A stretch of 64,000 nucleotides of DNA. Source: a candidate division KSB1 bacterium (lineage in GTDB: Bacteria; Zhuqueibacterota; Zhuqueibacteria; Thermofontimicrobiales; Thermofontimicrobiaceae). Positions 45,203 through 53,501 of this stretch are shown in pieces (the stretch's first letter is position 1; each line of letters starts with the position of its first letter). The DNA lies in contig JAPDPQ010000005.1 of assembly GCA_034506395.1 (NCBI GenBank), positions 62,001-126,000 of the forward strand, given 5' to 3'. The notes under the pieces were generated by a model. The model was not told the DNA's origin. It made no database searches and saw nothing but the letters and a program-made list of their open reading frames with translations. The position numbers were made by a program, and so were the translations under genes.

Positions 45203-46393
45203 TCACGCTCTTTCGATCACAATTGCTCCCCCCATACCGCCACCGACACAGGCGGCTGCCACGCCGAATCGACCATTCCGATTCCTCAGAATATGTTGCA
45301 AAGTGACAACCATCCGAGCACCAGTGGCTCCCACGGGATGCCCCAGAGCAATGGCACCTCCATTGACATTAAATTTCTCATCAGGGATTTTAAGCTCCCT
45401 TTTGCTGGGAATTACCTGAGCGGCAAACGCCTCATTAATTTCGAAAAAGTCGATGTCCTCCATTTTTACTCCCGCCTTCTTCAGCGCTAGCGGCACAGCG
45501 TAGATCGGGCCCTCTCCCATAAAAGCGGGATTCAATGCCGCATAACCGTATCCCCGCACATAAAATTCTGGCGTGATCCCCAATTCTTTCGCCTTATCCT
45601 CGCTTAGCACGAACAGCGCCGCCGCTCCATCGCTGATCGGGCAGGAATTGCCCGGCGTAACCGTTCCGTTCTCTTTGAACACCGTGGGATATAGTGCTAA
45701 CATTTGTTTGGTAAGCCCAATATTGATGCATTCGTCCTCAGCGAAAATTTCTGGCGCCACCTCTTTACCCGCCATTTTTTTCGGAATCTGCATCACTGCG
45801 ATTTCGTCCTTAAATCGACCCTCTCGAGTTGCACGGAATGCTTTCTTGTGGCTCTGCAGCGCAAATTCATCCTGCTCCTCCCTTGTGATGCCGTATTTCT
45901 CAGCCACATTCTCCGCTGTTCGTCCCATGATCTGCCCGACAATCGGATCAGTGAGTCCCTCCCAGAGCGCATCGATCAATTCGCCATGACGCAAACGATA
46001 GCCAAAGCGGGCATTCCGAAGCAGATAAGCGGCATTGGACATGCTCTCAGTGCCTCCAACAAGGAAAACATCGCCGTCGCCTGCCTGAATGGCCTGATAG
46101 GCGGAAGTAATCGCCTGAATGCTGGAGACACAATTGCGCTGGACGGTATAGGCTGGGACATGCTCTGGAATCCCAGCCATGAGCGCTGCAACGCGGGCAA
46201 TGTTGGGTGCATCCGAGCTCTGAATTATGCAGCCAGCGATCACATCATCTATAATCATCGGATCGATGCCCGCCCGCTTTATGGCTTCCTGAAAAACAAA
46301 CTTCAACAGTTCCTGAGCCGTAATGTCACGCAAGGCTCCTCCAAAATTCCCTATCGGCGTTCGAACACCTCGGGTCAAAACGACTTTTTTCAT
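45203..46393 (-). CDS. fadA: Acetyl-CoA C-acyltransferase (thiolase)
   Basis: The 396-residue thiolase closes the beta-oxidation cycle by releasing acetyl-CoA. The acyl-accepting Cys lies in QRNCVSSIQA near residue 88, the His in ALGHPVGATGAR, and the second catalytic Cys in AACVGGGMGGA at the C-terminus. A GGAGG lies before the ATG. It is first in the thiolase, hydroxyacyl-CoA dehydrogenase, enoyl-CoA hydratase run. A biosynthetic acetoacetyl-CoA thiolase would look similar, but the neighbours favour degradation. Confidence 0.94.
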   Translation of the reverse strand: MKKVVLTRGVRTPIGNFGGALRDITAQELLKFVFQEAIKRAGIDPMIIDDVIAGCIIQSSDAPNIARVAALMAGIPEHVPAYTVQRNCVSSIQAITSAYQAIQAGDGDVFLVGGTESMSNAAYLLRNARFGYRLRHGELIDALWEGLTDPIVGQIMGRTAENVAEKYGITREEQDEFALQSHKKAFRATREGRFKDEIAVMQIPKKMAGKEVAPEIFAEDECINIGLTKQMLALYPTVFKENGTVTPGNSCPISDGAAALFVLSEDKAKELGITPEFYVRGYGYAALNPAFMGEGPIYAVPLALKKAGVKMEDIDFFEINEAFAAQVIPSKRELKIPDEKFNVNGGAIALGHPVGATGARMVVTLQHILRNRNGRFGVAAACVGGGMGGAIVIERA

Positions 46394-46472
46394 CAGGACC
46401 TCCAGGTTTGGTGAATCTTAGGTAGGTTGGATTATTGAAATTTTCATGAGATAGTCTACCAATCTCTTTTCC

Positions 46473-46676
46473 TTAAGATCGGATAGCGTGCTGCAATGGG
46501 ATATTTTTCTTCGGTCTCAGAACATTAATTGAATTCAAATAATCTGCAAAATCGGTGTCAAGCCGTCCGTTTGCTGGCGGATAACCATCTTTTAAGCCTC
46601 TAATTCCCAAGAGAAGAAAGATTCCTTTATCCCAAAAAGTGATTGGCATTCTCTCCAATTGTTCATCTTTCGTCAA
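46473..46676 (-). CDS. Short open frame of doubtful status
   Basis: A 67-codon frame with a TTG start translates to MTKDEQLERMPITFWDKGIF and on to LRPKKNIPLQHAIRS. No family is recognised, and no clear ribosome binding site is seen. Its middle overlaps a CCGTCCGTTTGCTGGCGGAT stretch that resembles the GTCCGCCA palindromes found elsewhere in intergenic DNA. It is more likely non-coding or a fragment than a real gene. The rest of the gap between thiolase and the lyase gene holds nothing recognised. Confidence 0.2.
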   Translation of the reverse strand: MTKDEQLERMPITFWDKGIFLLLGIRGLKDGYPPANGRLDTDFADYLNSINVLRPKKNIPLQHAIRS

Positions 46677-46727
46677 TAAAAATTGTTATCAACGGAGCAA
46701 AATATGAAAATTCTGTTTGGATGTGCA

Positions 46728-49034
46728 TTACTTTAGCTGTCTCTCACCCCGCCAATATCTTAGCTTGCCCACGCCTGGTGCATCCGGGCTGCCGTCGAAC
46801 GCCAGGCTAAATTGGGCTGGTTTGGGATCCAACAGCCAAGCATCTTTGTATTTGATCCTTGTCAAATTCACGGCTGTGTAGTTCAATTTTTTGCCTTCTT
46901 TCATTGCAAATAGAAAATCGCCATTTGTCTCAAAATCACCATAAGCAATGCGGCCTGATTCATAAGTGTATTTGGGCCTTCGCCAATCACGAATCATATC
47001 CATCCGCAGATCCTGTTTGGCGCCAATTGTGAATTGCCTATCGGCATCTTGAATTTCGATCGCCAGTGCGGCATTCTCCGGCTCAGTGTTTAGAACCTTG
47101 ATATTATCCATCCATTGCTGTGGCGCTTCATTGGCAGGATGCGGAATCAGGACAGTAATAAAGCCGATGTGCTGTCCTAATTCAAAATGTTGGCCCGTCA
47201 TCTGATAAATAGCGAGCTCATTCTGATAATATCTTTTTTCCGATTCGATTCCTTCTAAACGAAAATGCGTTTGAGGGAAAAGAATGAGGAGATGTTGATC
47301 GGCGGGGAGGGCTAATTTTCCCAGAGAATCATAAACCACATCGTACCAATGATTGCCCTGGGCAACAATCTTTCTGGTATGCCACACATTGGCGATTGTA
47401 AAAAATTCCTCCACCCTAGTTTTGAAAATATCGAACACCACGAACAGCTCTAGGGCTTTGACGTAAGTGATCACCCGATCCCACTCATATCCCAACTTAT
47501 CGTCAATCACCCGGGTGCGACTATAATCGAACTCGGGCAAGGAGATAAAATCGATTTTTTGAGTCCGCACCTGTCGGTAAGAGCCAGCGTTGTGCAAGAA
47601 ATCCAGCAATGGTTGGCCTGGCACTGCGTCACGCATCTGGTAGCGGTACTCACCCTCCTTCTGCCCCATCCAGATCTTTTCCTGGCGCACGCAGAGGCGA
47701 TTATGGAAGTAATCTTGGCGATACGCTCCGAATGGACCACTGGGCATATAGTCTCGATACCCGCCATCATGAAGGAGAATCGCGCCATTGTTCATGAGCA
47801 GGACGATGCTGTTTTCATCGGCATGACCATGGGTCATTTTTTCCTCTTCCACAGGAATCGTATCGCGCAAATAGTCTCGAAAAATACGGCCGCCATCACC
47901 TTCGTCCCTATAATTCAATAACAGATAAGTGGAGTTCGCCTGCCAGCCATTTCGGAGCACGATTTTCTTGCCGACGATGTCGTCCATGACTTCCTCGCTC
48001 AACTCCGTTGGTGGCTCTGCCGCGAGATCGACGTCGCTGCCGAAGCGATAGCAATCCAACAACATGCATCCCAAGCTTGCGCTTTTAGCATTATCAAATT
48101 TTATAAATTTTTTGGCAATGATGCTTGCTGCCCACTTGAGATGAGAATCGCGATAGGCTCGGGCTGCGGCTTCGAAGAACACGAGGAAACGATCCCAATT
48201 GGAATGCCAATTGGCATCGCCAAAATCTGGGATCATGCCATCTGGACACATCAAGTGCAAAAAATATTGAGCATTGTAGTACATCTCTGGAGTGCGAAAC
48301 AGTTCGTCCATCTTGCCCAATGCATCCGCGTAACCTAACAGCGAATAAAGCCAAACCGCATTGTACAGACTAGCATCCTCGATCTCCCAATTTCCCCAAT
48401 TGTCCATACCGATCGATTTTTCCAGCATTCTCCAGATGGGAGCACGGGGATGATCTGGCATTGCTCGGATTGCCCAAGCAAGACATTCAGCTCGCAGGAT
48501 GCCTCGATTCATCGCCCCCCATTCTTGAGTCCGCAAGATGAAATCCATGCTTTCAGCAATGATGGCTTCTATTGTTTTTTGTTCCGATGGAGATAGATAT
48601 TTAAGCCGTTTCAAAGTTTCATAAGATCGGATATAGCGCATGGCTGTAAAGATATTGGGCAAGGCAGGTAGCCCATCTTCATAATCGGCACGCCGTTTGA
48701 TCGCAGTTTCTGGATACTCTTTACGATAATCGCCATAGCTCAAGAGCACTTGTTTTGCCCGATCGGCGTAATCCTTTTTCCCTTCAGCCTCAAAAAGAAA
48801 AGCATAAATAGTTGCCATCTCAAGAAGGGCGCCAGGGGGAATGTAACCGAAGGCAGAATTGGGGTCCAGATTTTTTTTCCAAACTGAAATCAATGAATCA
48901 TGATGTTGCCAGGTCCAATCGGCAGTGTTACGGGAGAATTCGAGGTAGTGGCGAAGTGGGATTGGCTCAACCGAAAATATTTCTGTACAAAACAAACACA
49001 GTAAGACGATTAGGCCGAATGCAAGTCTTCTCAT
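46728..49034 (-). CDS. Heparinase II/III-like secreted polysaccharide lyase
   Basis: The 768-residue protein has a signal peptide (MRRLAFGLIVLLCLFCTEIF), an alpha/alpha toroid domain (ATIYAFLFEAEGKKDYADRA, NRGILRAECLAWAIRAMPDH) and the heparinase II/III beta-sandwich core with THGHADENSIVLLMNNGAIL, then LHDGGYRDYMPSGPFGAY. The HGHAD motif with nearby Tyr and His is the family signature. Relatives are lyases for glycosaminoglycans or alginate-like uronates. GGAGG precedes the ATG. It stands between the beta-oxidation run and the TetR gene and is probably a separate glycan function. Confidence 0.8.
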   Translation of the reverse strand: MRRLAFGLIVLLCLFCTEIFSVEPIPLRHYLEFSRNTADWTWQHHDSLISVWKKNLDPNSAFGYIPPGALLEMATIYAFLFEAEGKKDYADRAKQVLLSYGDYRKEYPETAIKRRADYEDGLPALPNIFTAMRYIRSYETLKRLKYLSPSEQKTIEAIIAESMDFILRTQEWGAMNRGILRAECLAWAIRAMPDHPRAPIWRMLEKSIGMDNWGNWEIEDASLYNAVWLYSLLGYADALGKMDELFRTPEMYYNAQYFLHLMCPDGMIPDFGDANWHSNWDRFLVFFEAAARAYRDSHLKWAASIIAKKFIKFDNAKSASLGCMLLDCYRFGSDVDLAAEPPTELSEEVMDDIVGKKIVLRNGWQANSTYLLLNYRDEGDGGRIFRDYLRDTIPVEEEKMTHGHADENSIVLLMNNGAILLHDGGYRDYMPSGPFGAYRQDYFHNRLCVRQEKIWMGQKEGEYRYQMRDAVPGQPLLDFLHNAGSYRQVRTQKIDFISLPEFDYSRTRVIDDKLGYEWDRVITYVKALELFVVFDIFKTRVEEFFTIANVWHTRKIVAQGNHWYDVVYDSLGKLALPADQHLLILFPQTHFRLEGIESEKRYYQNELAIYQMTGQHFELGQHIGFITVLIPHPANEAPQQWMDNIKVLNTEPENAALAIEIQDADRQFTIGAKQDLRMDMIRDWRRPKYTYESGRIAYGDFETNGDFLFAMKEGKKLNYTAVNLTRIKYKDAWLLDPKPAQFSLAFDGSPDAPGVGKLRYWRGERQLK

Positions 49035-49230
49035 TTATCTTCCTCCATCCGATTTGGATTTTTATCGCGGGTACAACCTGCTTGAGAATTGATCAATCAA
49101 TGATGTCCTACAAAACGGCTGCTTGATTAGGGGTGTGGCGCTTAGAATCAACAAGTTTTTTGATGGGAAAAATCCACATCAGCGATGAACTGCATTTGCT
49201 CTCTGAACCGCGGTTTATGTTGCAATTCAA

Positions 49231-49839
49231 TTAATGACCTGCGCTCGTCGGCTTAGCCAGAATCCCATAAATAAAAATGTCCCCCAGCGTTTGAGCAGAT
49301 GTGGCGAGGCTATACCGTTTGTTTTTGGACAACACCCAGAAACCAGACAGCTCATCCAGCGCGCCAAACAGGATTCGTTTGGCGATCCCGGGAATAATAT
49401 CAGGCCGAACCTCGCCGTTCTTCTGGCCTTGAATGATAATAGATGAGATGATGTTCAAATAGTCGTTTAGCTTGCTGCCCATATACTCTTTCATGAATTT
49501 ATGGCTCTGGCGCAGCTCAATTTGCAATACTTCGGCCAATTCCTTATTGCTGGCAATGACCTCAAGATGAATTTGAATGAATTTTCTGATCTTGTTCTCA
49601 AAACCTTCTTCCTTGGCGACCTCCTCCTTCATGCGCCGAATGATTTTAACCATTTCTTCCTCGAAAAGGGAGATGAGTAAATCATCTTTGTTTTTGAAAT
49701 AGAGATAAATCGTACCGTCAGCGACATTGGCTAGCTTGGCAATCTGGGCAATAGTGGATTTGTAGAAACCGTGCTGCGCAAAAATTTGTGTTGCTGCCTT
49801 AAGGATCCGTTCGCGCTTGTCATTGCTGTTCTGTTTCAT
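49231..49839 (-). CDS. TetR-family repressor, FadR-like (fatty-acid metabolism)
   Basis: The 202-residue protein has an N-terminal TetR helix-turn-helix (ERILKAATQIFAQHGFYKS, TIAQIAKLANVADGTIYLYF) and a helical ligand domain (ELAEVLQIELRQSHKFMKEY ... RILFGALDELSGFWVL). The DNA-binding half and the ligand half both resemble Bacillus-type FadR, which is released from DNA by long-chain acyl-CoA. A near-perfect FadR-type operator overlaps its own predicted start of transcription, so it probably represses itself. Beta-oxidation genes and a FadL-type porin lie on either side within 5 kb. The role is an inference from the operator and context. Confidence 0.85.
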   Translation of the reverse strand: MKQNSNDKRERILKAATQIFAQHGFYKSTIAQIAKLANVADGTIYLYFKNKDDLLISLFEEEMVKIIRRMKEEVAKEEGFENKIRKFIQIHLEVIASNKELAEVLQIELRQSHKFMKEYMGSKLNDYLNIISSIIIQGQKNGEVRPDIIPGIAKRILFGALDELSGFWVLSKNKRYSLATSAQTLGDIFIYGILAKPTSAGH

Positions 49840-49916
49840 CTAATTGATTTTCCCTTCATCATTCATTGGTTGTTTGTCTTATTTATAAGGTCGAAGAATC
49901 ATTTAATCGGATTTGC

Positions 49917-49934
49917 TGAATGAGCATTCATTCA
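49917..49934. promoter_or_regulatory. FadR-type operator overlapping the tetR promoter
   Basis: Read on the minus strand it is TGAATGAATGCTCATTCA, which agrees at 17 of 18 positions with the Bacillus subtilis FadR box as I remember it (TGAATGAMTANTCATTCA). The arms TGAATGA and TCATTCA are perfect inverted copies. It lies 2 bases after the predicted -10 box of the TetR gene and covers the predicted start of transcription, the expected place for autorepression. Confidence 0.75.
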
Positions 49935-49936
49935 CT

Positions 49937-49964
49937 AATTTACATTTTTTTCTTTCAATGTCAA
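49937..49964 (-). promoter_or_regulatory. Promoter of the FadR-like tetR gene
   Basis: On the minus strand TTGACA (49964-49959), a 16-base spacer and TAAATT (49942-49937). Transcription should begin near 49930, within the operator. The -10 is weaker than in the other promoters of this window. Confidence 0.55.
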
Positions 49965-50023
49965 GTAGTTTTTCTGTCGAAATTTCATTAGCTTATCTTT
50001 TTTTGCGGTGAAGAAAATATTCC

Positions 50024-50052
50024 TTGACATTTTAAAAATTTTATTTTATTAT
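50024..50052 (+). promoter_or_regulatory. Promoter for the lipoprotein/TonB receptor genes
   Basis: TTGACA (50024-50029), a 17-base spacer and TATTAT (50047-50052). Transcription would start near 50059 and give a leader of about 210 bases before the lipoprotein ATG. The leader shows no riboswitch that I recognise. It diverges from the tetR promoter, with the -35 boxes about 60 bases apart. Confidence 0.65.
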
Positions 50053-50270
50053 TAAAGGTTATGAATATAGATTTTTTTCAGTTAACAAATCAAATATGAT
50101 CGGGCAGGGCTTTTATTAAAAAATGCCGATGTCGTTATCTGAAAAAATTTTTTAAAATTTTATGATGATCAGATCGTCAACGCTTGGCAGGAAATTGACG
50201 AGATCACGATCTTATTAGCAGTGGATAACCCATGAAATTGCTCATGGATTTTTTTTTAATAGGACATGTT

Positions 50271-51047
50271 ATGGGAAGAAAACAATTTTCACTGATAATA
50301 ATCTTTACCGCTCTCTTGGCCTTATGGGTCGCGGGATGTAGCTTGGACCACGGCCTTGAACCAATTCGGAGTGGCATACAGGGGACTATCAAATATATCG
50401 GGAAATGGCCGCAGAACACAGCTGAGGTCCGCATTGTTGCAGCGACCAAATTTCCGCCGACCGATATCAATGATCTTATCATTGGAGATATCCTCCCTAT
50501 TGGTGGTGATTCCACCATTTACACTTTCTATCTTGCTCCAGGCGATTATTATGTTGGGTTGGTGTGGCGCGAGCGAAATGCGGCTTGGGGCATTCAAAGT
50601 ATTTTTGGCATTTATACCGAACCAGGCAATGCTTTTGCACCAGCGTCAATTCATGTTCCCGATGACAGAACCATCGTCACTGGCAAGGACATCATTGCTG
50701 ACTTCGCTTATGCAAGGAAAGCTACAAATAGCAGTATTTCAGGCACTATCAAATTTCTCGGCCAATGGCCTGCTGGATCCGAGAATTGCATGGTGATTGC
50801 GACAACCAAATTTCCCCCTGCGACACTCCTTGATTTAGCCTTTAGTGGTTTACAACCAGCCAATGTGGACTCGCTGAATTACTTCATTCCTGCCTCACCA
50901 GGTCTATATCGCGCCGTGGGGGTGGTCATAAAGAAAGTCAACCAACCATGGGCTCTAGAGAATGTGGTCGGCCTCCTTTTGAAAGACATCGTCGTCGCCA
51001 CGGATAGCAGCCAAGTGACCAACGTGAATTTTGTGGTTTATTTCTAA
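50271..51047 (+). CDS. Lipoprotein with two copies of one beta domain
   Basis: About 258 residues. The signal peptide ends in a lipobox (LLALWVAGC). The mature part consists of two related halves: IQGTIKYIGKWPQNTAEVRI with AATKFPPTDINDL, and ISGTIKFLGQWPAGSENCMV with ATTKFPPATLLDL. Each is followed by a strand-rich segment (YTFYLAPGDYYVGLVW; LNYFIPASPGLYRAVGVV). No named family is recognised. I chose the ATG at 50271 over the one at 50232 because it has AGGAC upstream and the signal peptide then starts directly. It precedes a TonB receptor by 43 bases, so it is likely a surface lipoprotein partner of that receptor. Confidence 0.78.
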   Translation: MGRKQFSLIIIFTALLALWVAGCSLDHGLEPIRSGIQGTIKYIGKWPQNTAEVRIVAATKFPPTDINDLIIGDILPIGGDSTIYTFYLAPGDYYVGLVWRERNAAWGIQSIFGIYTEPGNAFAPASIHVPDDRTIVTGKDIIADFAYARKATNSSISGTIKFLGQWPAGSENCMVIATTKFPPATLLDLAFSGLQPANVDSLNYFIPASPGLYRAVGVVIKKVNQPWALENVVGLLLKDIVVATDSSQVTNVNFVVYF

Positions 51048-51090
51048 AAATCGATGTTCATAAGTATTCACTTAAATTCGGTATATTAAC

Positions 51091-53250
51091 ATGAAAAATA
51101 CGAAATTTCTCTTAATAATCATCAGCGCTATAACCTTCCCCATTCAATCGATTCTGGGGCAGCCCAGCAATACCTATGGGATATTGATCGGAAAAGTGAT
51201 CGATTCAGCCACGGGTATCCCACTTCCTGGGGCCAATGTGATGTTGATGCAAACAGTAATGGGGGCATCCAGCGATTTAAATGGGAATTTTAAAGTCAAT
51301 CGCATCCCCCCAGGCAAATATAACGTCAAAGCCACGATGATGGGCTATAAGAGTCAAACTGTTTCGGTAGACATCCCTGCGGGTCAAACCATTTCAATAG
51401 AGTTCCGATTAGAGGAGACAGTAATCGAAAGCCCTACGCTTGTAGTGACGGCCAGCAAAAAAGCCCAGAGCTTTCAGGATGTGCCCAATAGCGTATCGCT
51501 GATCTCCTTGAAAGATATTGAACGTCGCAATAAAACTTATCTCAATGAAGTGCTTGAGTATACTCCTGGCGTCTATATGATGGAAGGGGATGTGAATATT
51601 CGCGGTTCTTCTGGATTCAGCCTGGGAGCAGGCAGCCGTGTGCTATTTCTGGTCGATGGCATTCCGATGATGCCAGGTGATAGTGGGGATATCAAATGGG
51701 ATTTGGTTCCACTCTCTCAAATCGACCGCGTCGAAATCGTTAAAGGAGCTGGGTCCGCGCTTTATGGCTCGCACGCCTTAGGGGGAGTCATCAATATTAT
51801 CACCAAAGAACCAGCTCCAAAGCCAGCCACTACCTTTCAGTATTCTATTGGCATTTATGACAAACCATATTATCCCGAGTGGCGCTGGACCAACCGCCGG
51901 CTCAATTTCAATCAATTCGACATCACCCATTCTCAAAATTGGAACAAGGTGGCCTTGGTCGTCTCCGGCGGACGAAAAGAATCGACTGGCTACCAGCAAA
52001 ATGGGTTTTACAACTATTATAATCTCTTGGGCAAACTGATCTATCGGCGAAACACTCACGCCACGTTGACTTTGCAGAGCAATTGGTCTACTGGTGACTA
52101 CGGCGAGATTTTCCTCTGGCGCAATCAAAATGATGTTTATGAGATGCCAGTCCCTTCCATCGGCGATTGGGTGAACTCCAATAAATTCAGCCTTAATGGG
52201 GTCTATCGGGAATTGCTCAACTCAAAATTCACCTATAAAATTAGAACTTCATATTTCGCGAATGATTTTCAACATTATCACCATGACAACAATGACTTCT
52301 CCAAGGCAAAGAAATTAGGGGTTGAATTACAAGCCGATTATTTCGCTCATAAACATCATGCCCTGACCTTTGGGGTTGAGGGGATCTACGATTATACTCG
52401 TTCGCAAGTATGGGGCAATCATGATGCTTATACCCTTGCGGCTTATTTGCAGAATGAATGGCGGCCGCTCCGAACATTTTCATTGACGCTCGGCGGGAGA
52501 TTGGACTATCATTATGTCGATACGGGTATTGAGGATACCCAATTTAATCCCAAAGTCGGCTTAAATTTTCGACCGATCGCAACCACAACCATCCGAGCCT
52601 CGCTGGGACGAGGATTTCGCGCCCCTACTCTGGCCGAAATGTTCACCGAAACATTTACGGCAGGGTTCAAAGTGATCCGCAACCCCTATCTTAAAGCAGA
52701 AACGGCCTGGTCTTATGAACTTGGGATTAATCAAATTCTTTCAAACAAAATGATGCTCGATTTGGCCCTGTTCCATAATGATTACAAGAATTTCATTGAA
52801 CCCGAACCAGATATCTATCAAACCGTTCAATTCGTCAACGTGTCCAACGCCAGAATCCGAGGCTTCGAGATCACAGCACAGGGCGCGATTCTCGAACGGT
52901 GGCTGAGCTTTAATACCAGCTATACTTATATGGATCCAATTGACCGGGATACTAAACAGATCCTCGCCTATCGACCGCGCCATCTGTTTACCTCTGGCTT
53001 GACGCTGTCGCACTCCATCTTTGAAGCTGGAGTAGATTTCAGATATGTCAGTCGCCTCGAGCGGGTGAAAGTCTATCCGAATGATGATCGCGTTGCGCAA
53101 AAGGTTTGGGATGCTCGGATCGCAGCTAAGCTTTTGGGATTTAACCTGTCTTTTAACATCAACAATGTTTTTCAATATAATTACTGGCAGATCGAGCGCA
53201 ACATCGGGCCACCGAGAAATTATGTTTTTACAGTCACACGGGAATTGTAA
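51091..53250 (+). CDS. TonB-dependent outer-membrane receptor
   Basis: The 719-residue protein has a signal peptide (MKNTKFLLIIISAITFPIQS), a carboxypeptidase-regulatory-like domain (GKVIDSATGIPLPGANVMLM ... PPGKYNVKATMMGYKSQTV), a plug (VPNSVSLISLKDIE, VLEYTPGVYMMEGDVNIRGS, LVDGIPMMPGD, VEIVKGAGSALYGSHALGGV) and a barrel ending YVFTVTREL. It is shorter than the SusC-like receptor at 34520 and looks like a classic siderophore or vitamin receptor, but the ligand is unknown. It follows the duplicated-domain lipoprotein, probably in one operon, and precedes a FadL-type porin. Confidence 0.9.
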   Translation: MKNTKFLLIIISAITFPIQSILGQPSNTYGILIGKVIDSATGIPLPGANVMLMQTVMGASSDLNGNFKVNRIPPGKYNVKATMMGYKSQTVSVDIPAGQTISIEFRLEETVIESPTLVVTASKKAQSFQDVPNSVSLISLKDIERRNKTYLNEVLEYTPGVYMMEGDVNIRGSSGFSLGAGSRVLFLVDGIPMMPGDSGDIKWDLVPLSQIDRVEIVKGAGSALYGSHALGGVINIITKEPAPKPATTFQYSIGIYDKPYYPEWRWTNRRLNFNQFDITHSQNWNKVALVVSGGRKESTGYQQNGFYNYYNLLGKLIYRRNTHATLTLQSNWSTGDYGEIFLWRNQNDVYEMPVPSIGDWVNSNKFSLNGVYRELLNSKFTYKIRTSYFANDFQHYHHDNNDFSKAKKLGVELQADYFAHKHHALTFGVEGIYDYTRSQVWGNHDAYTLAAYLQNEWRPLRTFSLTLGGRLDYHYVDTGIEDTQFNPKVGLNFRPIATTTIRASLGRGFRAPTLAEMFTETFTAGFKVIRNPYLKAETAWSYELGINQILSNKMMLDLALFHNDYKNFIEPEPDIYQTVQFVNVSNARIRGFEITAQGAILERWLSFNTSYTYMDPIDRDTKQILAYRPRHLFTSGLTLSHSIFEAGVDFRYVSRLERVKVYPNDDRVAQKVWDARIAAKLLGFNLSFNINNVFQYNYWQIERNIGPPRNYVFTVTREL

Positions 53251-53501
53251 AGTTTTAAGCCATTATTGATCAGTTCTTAGTAGTTCGATATCTATAAGCA
53301 TAAATGGCAATAGGAGTCGATGGAAGGATAGCTTCGAAGTAATCATATATTAGGACGAATTAGCATTACTGTTTTACACGAATTTAGTCTTCGAAAGGGA
53401 AGGAGGTGATCGGCCAGGAATCAGGGTCATCAAAATCAAAATTAGGAAGTGATTCTTTAAATCAATCATTCATTCAAAACATCATTTCATGGGAGGTTAA
53501 A

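Noticed and set aside
50059-50270. Possible riboswitch in the leader of the lipoprotein gene
   Set aside because: No cobalamin, TPP, FMN or other known box could be matched; length alone is not evidence.
53466-53476. Second FadR-type operator upstream of the FadL-type gene
   Set aside because: Only the right half (TCATTCA) is present; the left half matches at few positions, so it is not a credible full site.
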